A DNA stretch of 22,507 nt. Origin: CBDUBU01 sp965365465 (GTDB lineage Bacteria > Bacteroidota > Rhodothermia > Rhodothermales > DASSAV01). A program made the position numbers and the translations under genes. This document shows, one piece after another, positions 1-8,994 of the stretch; position 1 is the first letter of the stretch, and the number at the start of each line of letters is the position of its first letter. The notes below the pieces were generated by a model. The model was not told the DNA's origin. It worked only from the letters and a program-made list of their open reading frames with translations, and did not search any database. The stretch covers positions 1 to 22,507 of the forward strand of contig CBDUBU010000028.1 in assembly GCA_965365465.1 (NCBI GenBank), read 5' to 3'.

Positions 1-2646
1 CCGGTCGGACGCGGCGAGGGCGGCAATACGAATCCGCTTTCTACGATCAACGCGGCGGATATCGAGAGCATGTCAGTTCTCAAGGACGCCTCCGCAGCAG
101 CGGCCTACGGGGTTCGCGCGGCCAACGGCGTGGTGCTCATCACGACGAAACGCGGACAGCGGGGCAAGCCCTCGATCAACCTCGACTCCTACTACGGCAT
201 CCAGCGCCTTCCTGAAATGTGGGATATGCTCGATACGCAGTCCTACATCAACCTGACACAGGCGGCTTACGATGCCTACAACCAGCAGAACAACCTGAGT
301 CCTGACGACGCCAGTTACCTGGTGCTCCACCCGGACTTGCGTTCGGGCAGCCGTTATACCAACCTGAACACGGATTGGCTTGCCAATGCCACGAACCAGA
401 ACGCGCCGATCCAGAACCACAACCTCTCGGTTTCGGGCGCCACGGACAACCTCAACTACTTTATCTCCGCAGGCTATTTCGGGCAGCAGGCAACGGCCAA
501 CCGCTGGGACCTGACGCGGTACACGTTCCGCGCAAACAGCGACTACACCATTACGCCCCGGATCAAGTTTGGAGAAACGTTCTCGATCTCGTACCAGGAA
601 GTGGTTCGCGGCGTCAACGGCGGCGGCGACGGCTTCCTCCTGCGCAACGCGGCCACCATGCCGCCGTTCTTCGAGATCTATGACACCGATAATTCGATCT
701 CCGGCAACCGCTACGGATTTGAAGGAAACCTGGGCGTGGCAGGTCTGACGATTGCCAACCAGAACGGAATCAACGAAATCGTTGATAACCATGACCGAAA
801 CACCCGTATTCTTGGCGGAATCTACGGCCAGATCGAATTGCTGAAGGGACTCAAATTCAGATCCTCCGCTTCGCTGGATCTCAACCAGGGTCGGGGTGAC
901 GAGTGGAGTCCGGGATATACGGCTGAGGAACTGGGCCTCAACCGCGCCACCACGCAGTATACAGATACCCGATCCGAGTCCTATACGCAGGTTTTCACCA
1001 ACCAACTCAACTACGACCAGACGGTCGGGCAGCATACGGTCAACCTCCTCGGAGCCATCGAGTACCAGAAACTCGCCAGCACCGCCCTTCAGGGCAGGGG
1101 GGAGGACTTCCTGAGCAGCGACCCCGATTTCTACCGGATCGTCAAGAACGCGCGTTCCGGCATCGGGCTTTTCGGCGGCGCCGGGGAGGGGTCGTTCCTG
1201 GGCTATATCGGCCGTGTGAGCTACGACTACAGCAACAAGTACCTGCTCACGGCCACCCTGCGCCGCGACGGCAGTTCGCGCTTCGCCCCTGAAAAACGGT
1301 GGGGTACGTTCCCGTCGGTCTCGGCGGCCTGGCGGCTCAGTCAGGAACCGTTCATCAAGAGCATTCCTGCCATCTCGGAGTTGAAGTTGCGAGGAAGCTG
1401 GGGTCAGCTTGGCAACGACCAGACGATTGCCTTCCCGCACATTTTCCGCGTGTCGGTAACGCCGGACTACGGCCTGAACGGTTCCACCACGGTGCAGGCG
1501 CCTGCTCCCGTAAACTTCGTCAACCCCAACGTGACCTGGGAGACCGTGGAAACCGTTGACTTCGGCTTCGACCTCTCGCTCTTTGACGACAAACTGGACT
1601 TCCTGGCTACCTATTACCGCCGCACGACCCGGGACTTCCTGATTTCCATTCCGATCCCGAACATCACGGGCTTCAGCAGCACGCCGGTGAATGCGGGCAA
1701 CGTGCTCAACCGGGGTCTGGAACTTGAAGTGGGGTACAACACCACGGTGTTCAACGACGTGAACCTGAATCTCTCGGCCAACCTGACAACGGTTGACAAT
1801 GAGCTTACCGAGCTTACGCCAGGGATCGAGGAATTCATGTCTACCGGATCGTACCGCACCGCAGTCGGCTACCCGATCGGGTACATGTACGGGTACAAGA
1901 CGGATGGCATCTACCAGACGGATGCAGAAGCCGCCGCAGCGCTTCCGGATGCATCCGCGCCGCAGGGACCCCGCGCAGGCGATGTCCGTTTCGTTGACGT
2001 GAACGGCCCGGCAGGCCCGGATGCGCCGGAAGGACAGCAGTTCTCCGGCGAGCCGGACGGCAAGATCGACCCCAATGACCGCACGTACCTGGGCAAAACG
2101 ATCCCGGACTTCTATTACGGCATCTCCCTCAATGCCTACTACAAGTTCGTCGACCTGTCGCTCCTGTTCCAGGGCGTCGGCGGGGTGCAGTTGTACAACA
2201 ACTTCCGGCAGGCAACCGAGAACCTGACCGGCGGCGGACGGAATCAACTGGCAACCGTGAATGACCGGTGGACCGGCCCCGGCGCCAGTGATGATATGCC
2301 GCGCGCCGTGGCGACCGACCCGAACGGCAACGCCCGCTTCTCCGACCGGTGGGTGGAAGACGGCGATTTCTTCCGCCTGAAAAACATCCAGGTCGGGTTC
2401 ACGCTGCCGCCGTCGCTGGTTCGCAACACCGTCACCAGCGCGCGGATCTACCTGGCCGCCACCAACCTGCTGACTTTCACCAGGTACAGCGGCCTCGATC
2501 CGGAGGTGATGACGTACCGTTCAAACGGCAGCCAGATCGGCCAGGATACCTCTACCGGAAACCAGGGCGATGGCGGCTCCGGCACCGATGCCGGAAACAT
2601 TCCGCAGCCTCGCACCTTCCAGGTGGGCCTGCAAGTTCGCTTCTAG
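1..2646 (+). CDS. SusC/RagA-family TonB-dependent outer-membrane transporter (5' end missing)
   Basis: Outer-membrane beta-barrel that imports a bound ligand, typically an oligosaccharide or other large nutrient, powered by TonB; SusC-type transporters work with a SusD lid lipoprotein. The frame is open from base 1, so the gene starts upstream of the window. The visible part begins inside the plug domain: the residues encoded at about 40-165 read NPLSTINAADIESMSVLKDA and then AAYGVRAANGVVLITTKRG, the hallmark plug segment of SusC proteins. The remaining ~820 residues are rich in alternating aromatic and polar residues typical of barrel strands and end in VGLQVRF, with the terminal Phe used as an outer-membrane assembly signal. 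The signal peptide, carboxypeptidase-like domain and TonB box must lie outside the window. A SusD gene follows 81 bp downstream. Substrate unknown. Family assignment is secure. Confidence 0.96.
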   Translation, partial: PVGRGEGGNTNPLSTINAADIESMSVLKDASAAAAYGVRAANGVVLITTKRGQRGKPSINLDSYYGIQRLPEMWDMLDTQSYINLTQAAYDAYNQQNNLSPDDASYLVLHPDLRSGSRYTNLNTDWLANATNQNAPIQNHNLSVSGATDNLNYFISAGYFGQQATANRWDLTRYTFRANSDYTITPRIKFGETFSISYQEVVRGVNGGGDGFLLRNAATMPPFFEIYDTDNSISGNRYGFEGNLGVAGLTIANQNGINEIVDNHDRNTRILGGIYGQIELLKGLKFRSSASLDLNQGRGDEWSPGYTAEELGLNRATTQYTDTRSESYTQVFTNQLNYDQTVGQHTVNLLGAIEYQKLASTALQGRGEDFLSSDPDFYRIVKNARSGIGLFGGAGEGSFLGYIGRVSYDYSNKYLLTATLRRDGSSRFAPEKRWGTFPSVSAAWRLSQEPFIKSIPAISELKLRGSWGQLGNDQTIAFPHIFRVSVTPDYGLNGSTTVQAPAPVNFVNPNVTWETVETVDFGFDLSLFDDKLDFLATYYRRTTRDFLISIPIPNITGFSSTPVNAGNVLNRGLELEVGYNTTVFNDVNLNLSANLTTVDNELTELTPGIEEFMSTGSYRTAVGYPIGYMYGYKTDGIYQTDAEAAAALPDASAPQGPRAGDVRFVDVNGPAGPDAPEGQQFSGEPDGKIDPNDRTYLGKTIPDFYYGISLNAYYKFVDLSLLFQGVGGVQLYNNFRQATENLTGGGRNQLATVNDRWTGPGASDDMPRAVATDPNGNARFSDRWVEDGDFFRLKNIQVGFTLPPSLVRNTVTSARIYLAATNLLTFTRYSGLDPEVMTYRSNGSQIGQDTSTGNQGDGGSGTDAGNIPQPRTFQVGLQVRF

Positions 2647-2691
2647 TTGAACGGTCTCCGGTTCTGTTTGCAGATATAATTCGATAAAACA

Positions 2692-2710
2692 GGGGGCGCA
2701 CAGCGCCCCC
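2692..2710 (+). promoter_or_regulatory. GC-rich intercistronic hairpin between susC-like and susD-like genes
   Basis: GGGGGCGC at 2692-2699 pairs perfectly with GCGCCCCC at 2703-2710 across an ACA loop. No T-run follows (next bases are CTAATAAACG), so it is not a standard intrinsic terminator. It sits just upstream of the susD-like start at 2728. It may stabilise the upstream message, attenuate read-through or set the SusC:SusD ratio; this role is inference. Confidence 0.6.
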
Positions 2711-2727
2711 CTAATAAACGAGACGAC

Positions 2728-4335
2728 ATGAAAAGTTTTTATAGCATCCTGGCTGCATCGGTGCTTTCCCTGATTGCGCTCGCAGGCTGCGAGGATCCGC
2801 TGGACCTGGCGCCGCTGGGTGAACTGAACTCCGAAACGTTCTACAACAGCGAAAAAGATTTCGAGGCGGCCTCCCTGGCGCCCTACTCGACCTTGCTGAA
2901 CCTGTATTTCGATCAGGGAGGAAGCGGCTGGTTCCAGCCACAGCTCATCCCGGACGACGATGTGCGCAATCCACTGGGCAGCAACAGCAATGAGGAGTTT
3001 GTCTGGCTTGCCACCAACGGAAACTTCGAGAGCGTCTGGAACAACTCGTATGTGGGCATCATGCGGGCCAATGTGATTCTCGATCGGCTTCCGGAGGCCA
3101 AGGGGTTCGCCAATGAATCCTCGAAACCCCGTTTTGAAGCAGAGGCCAGATTCATCCGCGCCTACTTCTACTTCGTACTGGCCCGCAACTTCGGCAACGT
3201 GCCGCTGGTAAAGGAAGTTGTAACCAGCGTTTCCGAGTCCCGCATCGGCAATTCGCAGCCCGGCGAAGTGTGGGATTTCATCGAGGAAGATCTGGAGTTT
3301 GCAAAGGCCAATCTGCCCGGCGAGTGGGATGATGCCAACGTGGGCCGCGCGACCAAATGGGCCGCCGCCGCCCTGCTCGGCAAGGTGGAACTGTACAGGG
3401 CGCAGTGGGAAAACAACCAGTCCAAGTACACGGAAGCCATCGCGCATCTGAACGAAGTCGTCAACAGCGGACAGTTCCAGTTGATGAACGACTACGGCGA
3501 CAACTTCCGGGAAGCCACGGAAAACAATGCCGAGTCGATCTTTGAGATTCAGATGACACGCGGCGATTTCAATCCCTGGCTGCCGACAGACTTCGGACTG
3601 GAAGGAAACCAGAACGTCGGGGCGGCAGGAACCGGACGGAAAATCTTTACAGGGGCCGCCTGTGGACCTCTGGGTGACTGTGCGCCCGGCGCCAACGGCG
3701 CCGGGTACGGCTCGGTTCATATCACCGAGCCGCTTCAGAATGAATTTGAAGAAAACGACCCGCGCATCTACTACACGTTCTACCGGGAAGGCGAAGACTA
3801 CGCAGGCACGCCCTTTAATCCGGCCTGGTCCGTTACCGGCGCCACCCCGGCGAAGTACATCCGCCCGTTCACCACGAACGACTTCCCGCCGAACGTCTCG
3901 ACGAACAACGAGCGCGTCATCCGGTATTCCGACGTGCTCCTGATGCTTGCCGAAGCCGAACTGCTCGGCAACGGCAACGTGGCGCGCGCCGCCGAGCTGA
4001 TCAACAGGGTCCGGGAGCGTGCGCGGAACAACTACCAGATCGTCAACGGCGAACCGGCTCCGGAGGGCCTGCTTCCGGATCGCCCTGCCGGCGCCTCAGC
4101 AGACCAGATGGTGGAATGGCTCATGCATGAGCGCCGCGTGGAACTTGCGCTCGAAGTGCATCGCTATGACGACCTGGTTCGCTGGCATCGCGCTGGTCTG
4201 ATCAACATCGCTCAGGACATCGACTTCGGCAACACCATCGCCAACCAGAACTGGCAGGAAAAGCACCTGCTGAAGCCGATCCCGCAGCGCGAGTTGGACA
4301 ACAACCCGAATCTGACTCAGAATCCGGGCTACTGA
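2728..4335 (+). CDS. SusD/RagB-family nutrient-binding outer-membrane lipoprotein
   Basis: Surface lipoprotein that binds the ligand and caps the SusC-type channel encoded just upstream. The 535-residue length is normal for the family. An N-terminal lipoprotein signal (MKSFYSILAASVLSLIALAGC) has the lipobox LAGC with Cys21 as the lipidated residue. The SusD N-terminal region follows (SETFYNSEKDFEAA near residue 36), then helical TPR-like segments. The C-terminal SusD region is clear: RYSDVLLMLAEAEL, then NRVRERA, MHERRVELALEVHRYDDLVRW and the classical ending LLKPIPQRELDNNPNLTQNPGY. ATG at 2728 is chosen because it directly precedes the signal peptide. Transcribed with the preceding gene and closed by the terminator at 4373-4430. 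The ligand cannot be told from sequence. Confidence 0.97.
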   Translation: MKSFYSILAASVLSLIALAGCEDPLDLAPLGELNSETFYNSEKDFEAASLAPYSTLLNLYFDQGGSGWFQPQLIPDDDVRNPLGSNSNEEFVWLATNGNFESVWNNSYVGIMRANVILDRLPEAKGFANESSKPRFEAEARFIRAYFYFVLARNFGNVPLVKEVVTSVSESRIGNSQPGEVWDFIEEDLEFAKANLPGEWDDANVGRATKWAAAALLGKVELYRAQWENNQSKYTEAIAHLNEVVNSGQFQLMNDYGDNFREATENNAESIFEIQMTRGDFNPWLPTDFGLEGNQNVGAAGTGRKIFTGAACGPLGDCAPGANGAGYGSVHITEPLQNEFEENDPRIYYTFYREGEDYAGTPFNPAWSVTGATPAKYIRPFTTNDFPPNVSTNNERVIRYSDVLLMLAEAELLGNGNVARAAELINRVRERARNNYQIVNGEPAPEGLLPDRPAGASADQMVEWLMHERRVELALEVHRYDDLVRWHRAGLINIAQDIDFGNTIANQNWQEKHLLKPIPQRELDNNPNLTQNPGY

Positions 4336-4372
4336 TTCGGGACAGGTTTCCCGGATTGATCGATCAAAGCTG

Positions 4373-4430
4373 AGGCGGCAGGGTGGAACGCAATCAAGGC
4401 GCTGCAATCACCCTGCCGCCTTACTTTTTT
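4373..4430 (+). terminator. Intrinsic terminator after the susCD-like pair
   Basis: A 13-bp perfect inverted repeat: AGGCGGCAGGGTG at 4373-4385 pairs with CACCCTGCCGCCT at 4409-4421, with a 23-nt loop, followed by TTACTTTTTT to 4430. It lies 37 bp after the SusD stop and just before the next TonB receptor, so it separates the two outer-membrane units into different transcripts or lets part of the transcription through. Confidence 0.88.
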
Positions 4431-4457
4431 ACGATGCCTTCCCAGCCTTGACGATCG

Positions 4458-6815
4458 ATGCGGAGGGCTGTTGCCATCCAGCAAAGGCATTCCAGGTGTA
4501 ACTTGTCCTCTGAAACTCCCTTCCACCGGCTTGAGCGCGGCAGCCTCTTCACGCCGCTTGCGAAGGCCGCCCTCATCATCGCTTGCCTGATCCCGACTTT
4601 GCTTCTGTGCAAAACAGAAGCGTCGGCCCAGAGCGTCGCGCTCAGAGGCTTCATTACGGATGCATCGAGCGGGCAGACTTTGTGGGGAGCCAATGTCGTC
4701 GTGGGCGATTCGCTTCAGGGTTATCTCGGCGCCATCAGCAACGAAGACGGATATTACCAGATCAACCAGATAGCCCCCGGACGTTACCCGCTGCGCATCA
4801 GTTACATCGGCTTTGCCGCTTACTTCGATACGCTCTCTCTCGGCAATGAACCCTTCGTAACGCTCAGTGTAGCCCTCGCACCTGCCGAGGAGCTTCTGGA
4901 TGAGGTCGTGGTTTCTTCCGAGCGCGAAGGCGGAACCGCAAAACTGACGGGAGGCCACCAACGGGTGCGCCCGTCAGACATGGGCCGCATTCCAACTCCG
5001 GACGCAACCGGCGATCTGGCAAGCTACCTCCAGACACAACCCGGCGTGGTGAGCCAGGGCGACCGGGGCGGGCAGCTTTTCATCCGGGGCGGCACACCCT
5101 CGCAAAACCTGGTGCTGCTTGACGGTATGCTCGTCTATCAGCCCTTTCACATCGTCGGTTTTTTCTCTGCCTTTCCCCAGGATCTCGTCACCAGCGCTGA
5201 TGTCTATGCCGGCGGTTTCGGAGCCAGATACAGCGGGCGCATCTCCTCCGTCATCGACGTGAATATGCGCAGCGGCAACAATCAGCGTTTCGCAGGAGCG
5301 GCTTCCCTCAGTCCTTTCCTTGCGGGCGTTCGTCTGGAAGGTCCCCTTCGCAAAGGAGCGCTGTCCGTCCTCGGCTCCTTACGGAGTTCCGTGATCGAGC
5401 AGACAGCCCCGGCCCTGCTCGGCGCATCGCTGCCCCTGAACTTCATGGACGCCGTCGTAAAGGTTCAGCACACAGGCAAGGATAACAGCCGGTGCTCGGT
5501 TACAGCCATGCACACGTACGACCGGGGCCGCATCGATCCGGAGAGAAGCACGAGGGACGCTTTCCAGTGGAGCAACAATGTGCTTGGAGGGCGCTGTGTT
5601 GCGTTCGCGCCTTCTTCCTCAGTGCTTATCGAGATCAACGGAGGCATCTCTCAGGTAAGCAATTCCGTAGGCGCCCCGGAGAACCCTGAAAGAAGCGCCA
5701 GTGCATGGCGGTTCAATTCAGACCTGCACTTGACGGCTCCGCTGGGGCCGAGCGAGATAAGCTGGGGTTTTTATGGCAGAGCCGACCAGATGCGTTACAG
5801 GTTGGAAGAACGGTTGCAAGGATCTCGTTCCGACAAGGATTTTCTTATCAGTGCGGGCGGTTACGTCAGCGCGAAAGTACCCCTCGGCGCACGGGCCGAT
5901 ATGACGCCCGGCCTGGTCGTCTCCCTTCCCCTTGATTATCACCCCGGCCTGGAGCCCCGCTTCCGCTTTGCCTGGCGTCCCTGGGGAACGGCAGCGCAGG
6001 AACTCAATGCTGCCATCGGATTGTACCGGCAGGAGTTCGAGGGCATCCATGACGAACGCGATGCCGGTTCGGTTTTTACGGCATGGATTCCTGCGCCTGC
6101 CGGAGGCATCCGCTCCAGGGCCATGCACGCGCTGCTCGGATGGAAACAACAGGTCGGAAACTTCGGCTTTGCCGCTGAAGGATACTACAAACGCCTCACA
6201 GACCTGCCGGCCCCCCGGTGGAGTTCTATCGCCCGCTTTACGACAAGTCTGATCCCTGCCAATGGCAAGGAGTATGGCATCGACTCCCGGCTGGAATGGC
6301 AACGACAGGGATTATATGCGTATCTGGGATATGGTTTCTCATGGACCCGGTACAGTGCGACGCAGGATAACTTCGGCGTCTGGTTCGGAACGCCTGTCCA
6401 GCAGTATCACCCACCGCATGACCGGCGACACCAGGTGAACGCGCTTCTGAGCGCCCGCCTCGGCGCGTTCCAGATGAGCGCAGGCTGGCAATTCGGGTCC
6501 GGCCTGCCCTATACGCAACTGCTCGGCTTCGATGGCTTGCTGAATCTGACCGGCCTCCGCGATGTCCGCGACTGGTACGGGCTGCCTCGCATTCTCTACG
6601 AAAAGCCCTACCTGGGTCGCTTGCCCGCTTATCACCGGCTGGACGTTGCCCTCGCACGCACGTTCTCCCTTCGCGTTGCCGACCTGACCCTGCAAACCGG
6701 CGCCATAAACGTTTACAACCGCGCGAATCTGTTTTATTTCGACCTGTTCACCTTCCGCCGCGTCGATCAGTTACCCATCGTACCCTATGCCTCGATCAGG
6801 CTGGAAACACACTGA
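4458..6815 (+). CDS. TonB-dependent receptor with N-terminal carboxypeptidase-regulatory-like domain
   Basis: Outer-membrane TonB-dependent receptor, shorter (785 aa) than SusC proteins. A signal peptide core lies at about residues 33-57 (ends TEASA before QSVALRG). A CarboxypepD_reg-like beta-sandwich follows at about 60-143 (GFITDASSGQTLWGANVVV, then SNEDGYYQI and LRISYIGF). The segment LLDEVVVSS at 147-154 is the TonB-box-like linker. The plug runs from about 170 to 270, with FIRGGTPSQNLVLLDGM and GGFGARYSGRISSVIDV. The rest is barrel, ending LETH rather than the common terminal aromatic. The ATG at 4458 gives a long pre-signal stretch; TTG at 4503 (residue 16) is a credible alternative start. 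This architecture usually pairs with a DUF4249 lipoprotein, and one starts 1 bp downstream. Ligand unknown. Confidence 0.92.
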   Translation: MRRAVAIQQRHSRCNLSSETPFHRLERGSLFTPLAKAALIIACLIPTLLLCKTEASAQSVALRGFITDASSGQTLWGANVVVGDSLQGYLGAISNEDGYYQINQIAPGRYPLRISYIGFAAYFDTLSLGNEPFVTLSVALAPAEELLDEVVVSSEREGGTAKLTGGHQRVRPSDMGRIPTPDATGDLASYLQTQPGVVSQGDRGGQLFIRGGTPSQNLVLLDGMLVYQPFHIVGFFSAFPQDLVTSADVYAGGFGARYSGRISSVIDVNMRSGNNQRFAGAASLSPFLAGVRLEGPLRKGALSVLGSLRSSVIEQTAPALLGASLPLNFMDAVVKVQHTGKDNSRCSVTAMHTYDRGRIDPERSTRDAFQWSNNVLGGRCVAFAPSSSVLIEINGGISQVSNSVGAPENPERSASAWRFNSDLHLTAPLGPSEISWGFYGRADQMRYRLEERLQGSRSDKDFLISAGGYVSAKVPLGARADMTPGLVVSLPLDYHPGLEPRFRFAWRPWGTAAQELNAAIGLYRQEFEGIHDERDAGSVFTAWIPAPAGGIRSRAMHALLGWKQQVGNFGFAAEGYYKRLTDLPAPRWSSIARFTTSLIPANGKEYGIDSRLEWQRQGLYAYLGYGFSWTRYSATQDNFGVWFGTPVQQYHPPHDRRHQVNALLSARLGAFQMSAGWQFGSGLPYTQLLGFDGLLNLTGLRDVRDWYGLPRILYEKPYLGRLPAYHRLDVALARTFSLRVADLTLQTGAINVYNRANLFYFDLFTFRRVDQLPIVPYASIRLETH

Positions 6816-6816
6816 T

Positions 6817-7677
6817 ATGCAAAAATCCGTGTTTGCAGTTTCTCCACGCCTTCTGTTGCTCATTCCGGCAATGCTCCTGTGCCTGTCGTCTTGCGATACG
6901 AGCATAGAACCCTATGCCTCCAGCAATCGTTACTTTTCCGTGCAGGGGTATCTGTATGCTGAGGTAGACACAAACTGGATTCGTGTTGAGGCTTTGCAGG
7001 ACGGCCTGCCCGTAGGCAGCGGGCCTGTGGATGTAGCAGAGGCTTATCTCGAAAACCTGACGACGGGAACCGTGCTGGCAATGGATGATTCGTTGTTCCT
7101 GCTTCCCCCCGGCGGCATTCCGGCTCACAACTTTCGCTCGGTCCTGCCGGTCGCAGCCGGGCAAAGCTACCGGCTGACGATCAGAAGATCAGATGGAGCC
7201 GCCACGACGGCCGTCACGACCCTCCCGGAAGCCATTCCCGACCCTGAACTCATCGACACACCGGTCATCCCTGTTCCCTGCCCTGACGACTATATGCCTC
7301 CTGCGCTGAACGTAGTGATCCGGGATATAGACTACCTCGTCGAATTGGTGGCTGTCTACCACCTTCAGGAGCCGGAAGGCGTTCAGACGCAGCGTATATC
7401 CTACCTCGAAGAAGCCGTAAAAACAGAGGACGGTTACATGGTGCGCGTCGTCTGGGAGGATGCCGTCGGAGCCTGCCCCCTCAATTTTGAGGCTATGGAA
7501 CTGCTGATCGTAGCCGGCAATACCGACTGGCCTGACGTTTCAGAACCCAACAGTGAGAACCGGGCTATTCCCGAAAGGCCAACCAACATCGTCAATGGCA
7601 TCGGCTTTCTGGGAGGGGCCATCGGAAAAACGGTGTCCGTACCGGTTTTCTACTTATATCTCGATGCAGAGCCGTGA
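6817..7677 (+). CDS. DUF4249-like lipoprotein, partner of the upstream TonB receptor
   Basis: Predicted lipoprotein of 286 residues with no assigned biochemical function. The start at 6817 follows the receptor stop by one base; a longer reading from 6787 would overlap the receptor and push the signal peptide inward, so 6817 is preferred. N-terminus: MQKSVFAV, a hydrophobic LLLLIPAMLLCL core, then the lipobox LSSC. The mature part resembles the DUF4249 pattern: YFSVQGYLYAEVDTNWIRVE early on, an AYLENLTTG beta segment, then LPVAAGQSYRLTIRRSDG followed by TTLPEAIPDP, suggesting beta-sandwich repeats. Family membership is from recalled pattern and from its place beside a carboxypeptidase-domain TonB receptor; proteins of this pairing are thought to act as surface accessory lipoproteins in a SusD-like way, but that is inference. 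Confidence 0.78.
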   Translation: MQKSVFAVSPRLLLLIPAMLLCLSSCDTSIEPYASSNRYFSVQGYLYAEVDTNWIRVEALQDGLPVGSGPVDVAEAYLENLTTGTVLAMDDSLFLLPPGGIPAHNFRSVLPVAAGQSYRLTIRRSDGAATTAVTTLPEAIPDPELIDTPVIPVPCPDDYMPPALNVVIRDIDYLVELVAVYHLQEPEGVQTQRISYLEEAVKTEDGYMVRVVWEDAVGACPLNFEAMELLIVAGNTDWPDVSEPNSENRAIPERPTNIVNGIGFLGGAIGKTVSVPVFYLYLDAEP

Positions 7678-7683
7678 TGCCCT

Positions 7684-8991
7684 ATGAGAACGGAAATGAT
7701 GCCGCAGATAAAACTTTTCTCGCTCTTTCTCGCCGCAATCCTGCTTTCTGCGGCGCAGCCTCCGCCAGTTCCTCCCCTGCCCGTCGAAATCGTAAAACAG
7801 GGCGACGGCTACCAGCTCCTGCGAGACGGAAAGCCGTATTACGTAAAAGGCGCCGTCGGTCCAACTCCGGAAAACATCCATACGATTGCGGCCTATGGAG
7901 GCAACTCCGTACGGCTTGGCCGCCCTTCGCAAGAGCAGTTAGACCGTGCGCAGGAGGCCGGCCTGTCTGTGCTGGTAGGGTTGCCTGTAAAGGCCGAAAG
8001 AGACGGCATGGACTACAACGACGCCTGGGCAGTGCAGCAACAGTTCGATGAAGTCATCTCGCTGGTGCGCACCTACAAAGACCATCCGGCTGTGCTGTTC
8101 TGGACGCTCGGCAACGAACTGGACTTCATCGCCCACGAAGTTGATCCAAACTGGAAGGTTTTCGATGCAGTGAATGCACTGACGCAAGCCATTCACGAGA
8201 TCGACCCGGATCACCCGGTCATGACGGTCGTAGGCACGGGCAACCGCGAGAAACTGCGCATTCTGATGGAACGTGCTCCGGATCTGGACCTGCTTGGCGT
8301 GAACACCTACGGCGACATGGGCGAAGTGAACAGTTGGCTGCGGGCCTATGGCTGGGACAAACCGTATGTGATCACGGAATGGGGTCCCACCGGGTTCTGG
8401 CAGACGCCCGCTACGGAATGGAAAGCGCCGGTGGAAGAAACCAGTTCAATGAAAGCGGATGTTTACCGCCAGCGCTACGAAGACTTTATCCTGTCGGAGG
8501 GTATGTGCCTCGGTTCATACGTATTCCTTTGGCGGCAGCATCAGGAACGCACACATACATGGTTCGGGATGTTCGATGAAGCCCTGCGCGAATCAGAAGC
8601 GGTGGGTGTGATGAAGTACGTCTGGTCCGGCGCATGGCCGGAGAACCGCGCGCCCCGGCTGGATGCCCTCCTGCTGGACGACCGCTCGCCCTACGACAGC
8701 ATCTACCTGGCCCCTGGAGAAAAAGCGCAAGCTGCCGTTTATGCCACCGACCCGGAAGGCGACCCGCTGACCTATGCCTGGGAGATACTGCCTGAAGGCG
8801 ATCAGTTCGGCTATGGTGGACAGGGCGAGAGAAAGCCGAAGCCCGTAGCGGATGCTATTGAAAAGGAAAATGATTCAGAAACCACCATTACAGCGCCCGC
8901 CGAGGAAGGAGCTTATCGGTTGTTCGTCTATGTCTATGATGGCAATAACCACTATGCTACGGCCAACGCGCCTTTTTATGTACGTCCGTAG
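7684..8991 (+). CDS. Exported TIM-barrel glycoside hydrolase-like protein (clan A / GH2-like) with C-terminal Ig/cadherin-like domain
   Basis: Probable secreted or periplasmic glycosidase or transglycosidase, 435 aa. A signal peptide spans residues ~7-25 (LFSLFLAAILLSAA, then a Pro-rich QPPPVPPLP). The catalytic barrel covers ~35-315: GKPYYVKGA, then AAYGGNSVRLGR, as in GH2-type barrels. FWTLGNELDF carries the likely acid/base Glu145, and YVITEWGPTG the likely nucleophile Glu232, the classic clan GH-A pair on strands 4 and 7. A C-terminal beta domain (~320-435) has ATDPEGDPLTYAWEILPEG, a cadherin/PKD-like Ca-binding pattern. The start at 7684 lies 6 bp after the DUF4249-like stop, so the three genes form an operon; ATG at 7696 or 7699 is also possible. 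GH2 C-terminal barrel versus GH5/GH72-like cannot be settled by eye, and the substrate is unknown. Confidence 0.82.
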   Translation: MRTEMMPQIKLFSLFLAAILLSAAQPPPVPPLPVEIVKQGDGYQLLRDGKPYYVKGAVGPTPENIHTIAAYGGNSVRLGRPSQEQLDRAQEAGLSVLVGLPVKAERDGMDYNDAWAVQQQFDEVISLVRTYKDHPAVLFWTLGNELDFIAHEVDPNWKVFDAVNALTQAIHEIDPDHPVMTVVGTGNREKLRILMERAPDLDLLGVNTYGDMGEVNSWLRAYGWDKPYVITEWGPTGFWQTPATEWKAPVEETSSMKADVYRQRYEDFILSEGMCLGSYVFLWRQHQERTHTWFGMFDEALRESEAVGVMKYVWSGAWPENRAPRLDALLLDDRSPYDSIYLAPGEKAQAAVYATDPEGDPLTYAWEILPEGDQFGYGGQGERKPKPVADAIEKENDSETTITAPAEEGAYRLFVYVYDGNNHYATANAPFYVRP

Positions 8992-8994
8992 CCC

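Noticed and set aside
73..2247. Long minus-strand open frame (724 codons) opposite the SusC-like gene
   Set aside because: Antisense to a clear SusC protein; composition rich in Arg/Val/Gly without domains, a by-product of the coding strand's codon bias.
2521..3720. Minus-strand open frame of 399 codons opposite the SusC/SusD genes
   Set aside because: Covers the ends of two well-identified plus-strand genes and the gap between them; no recognisable motif.
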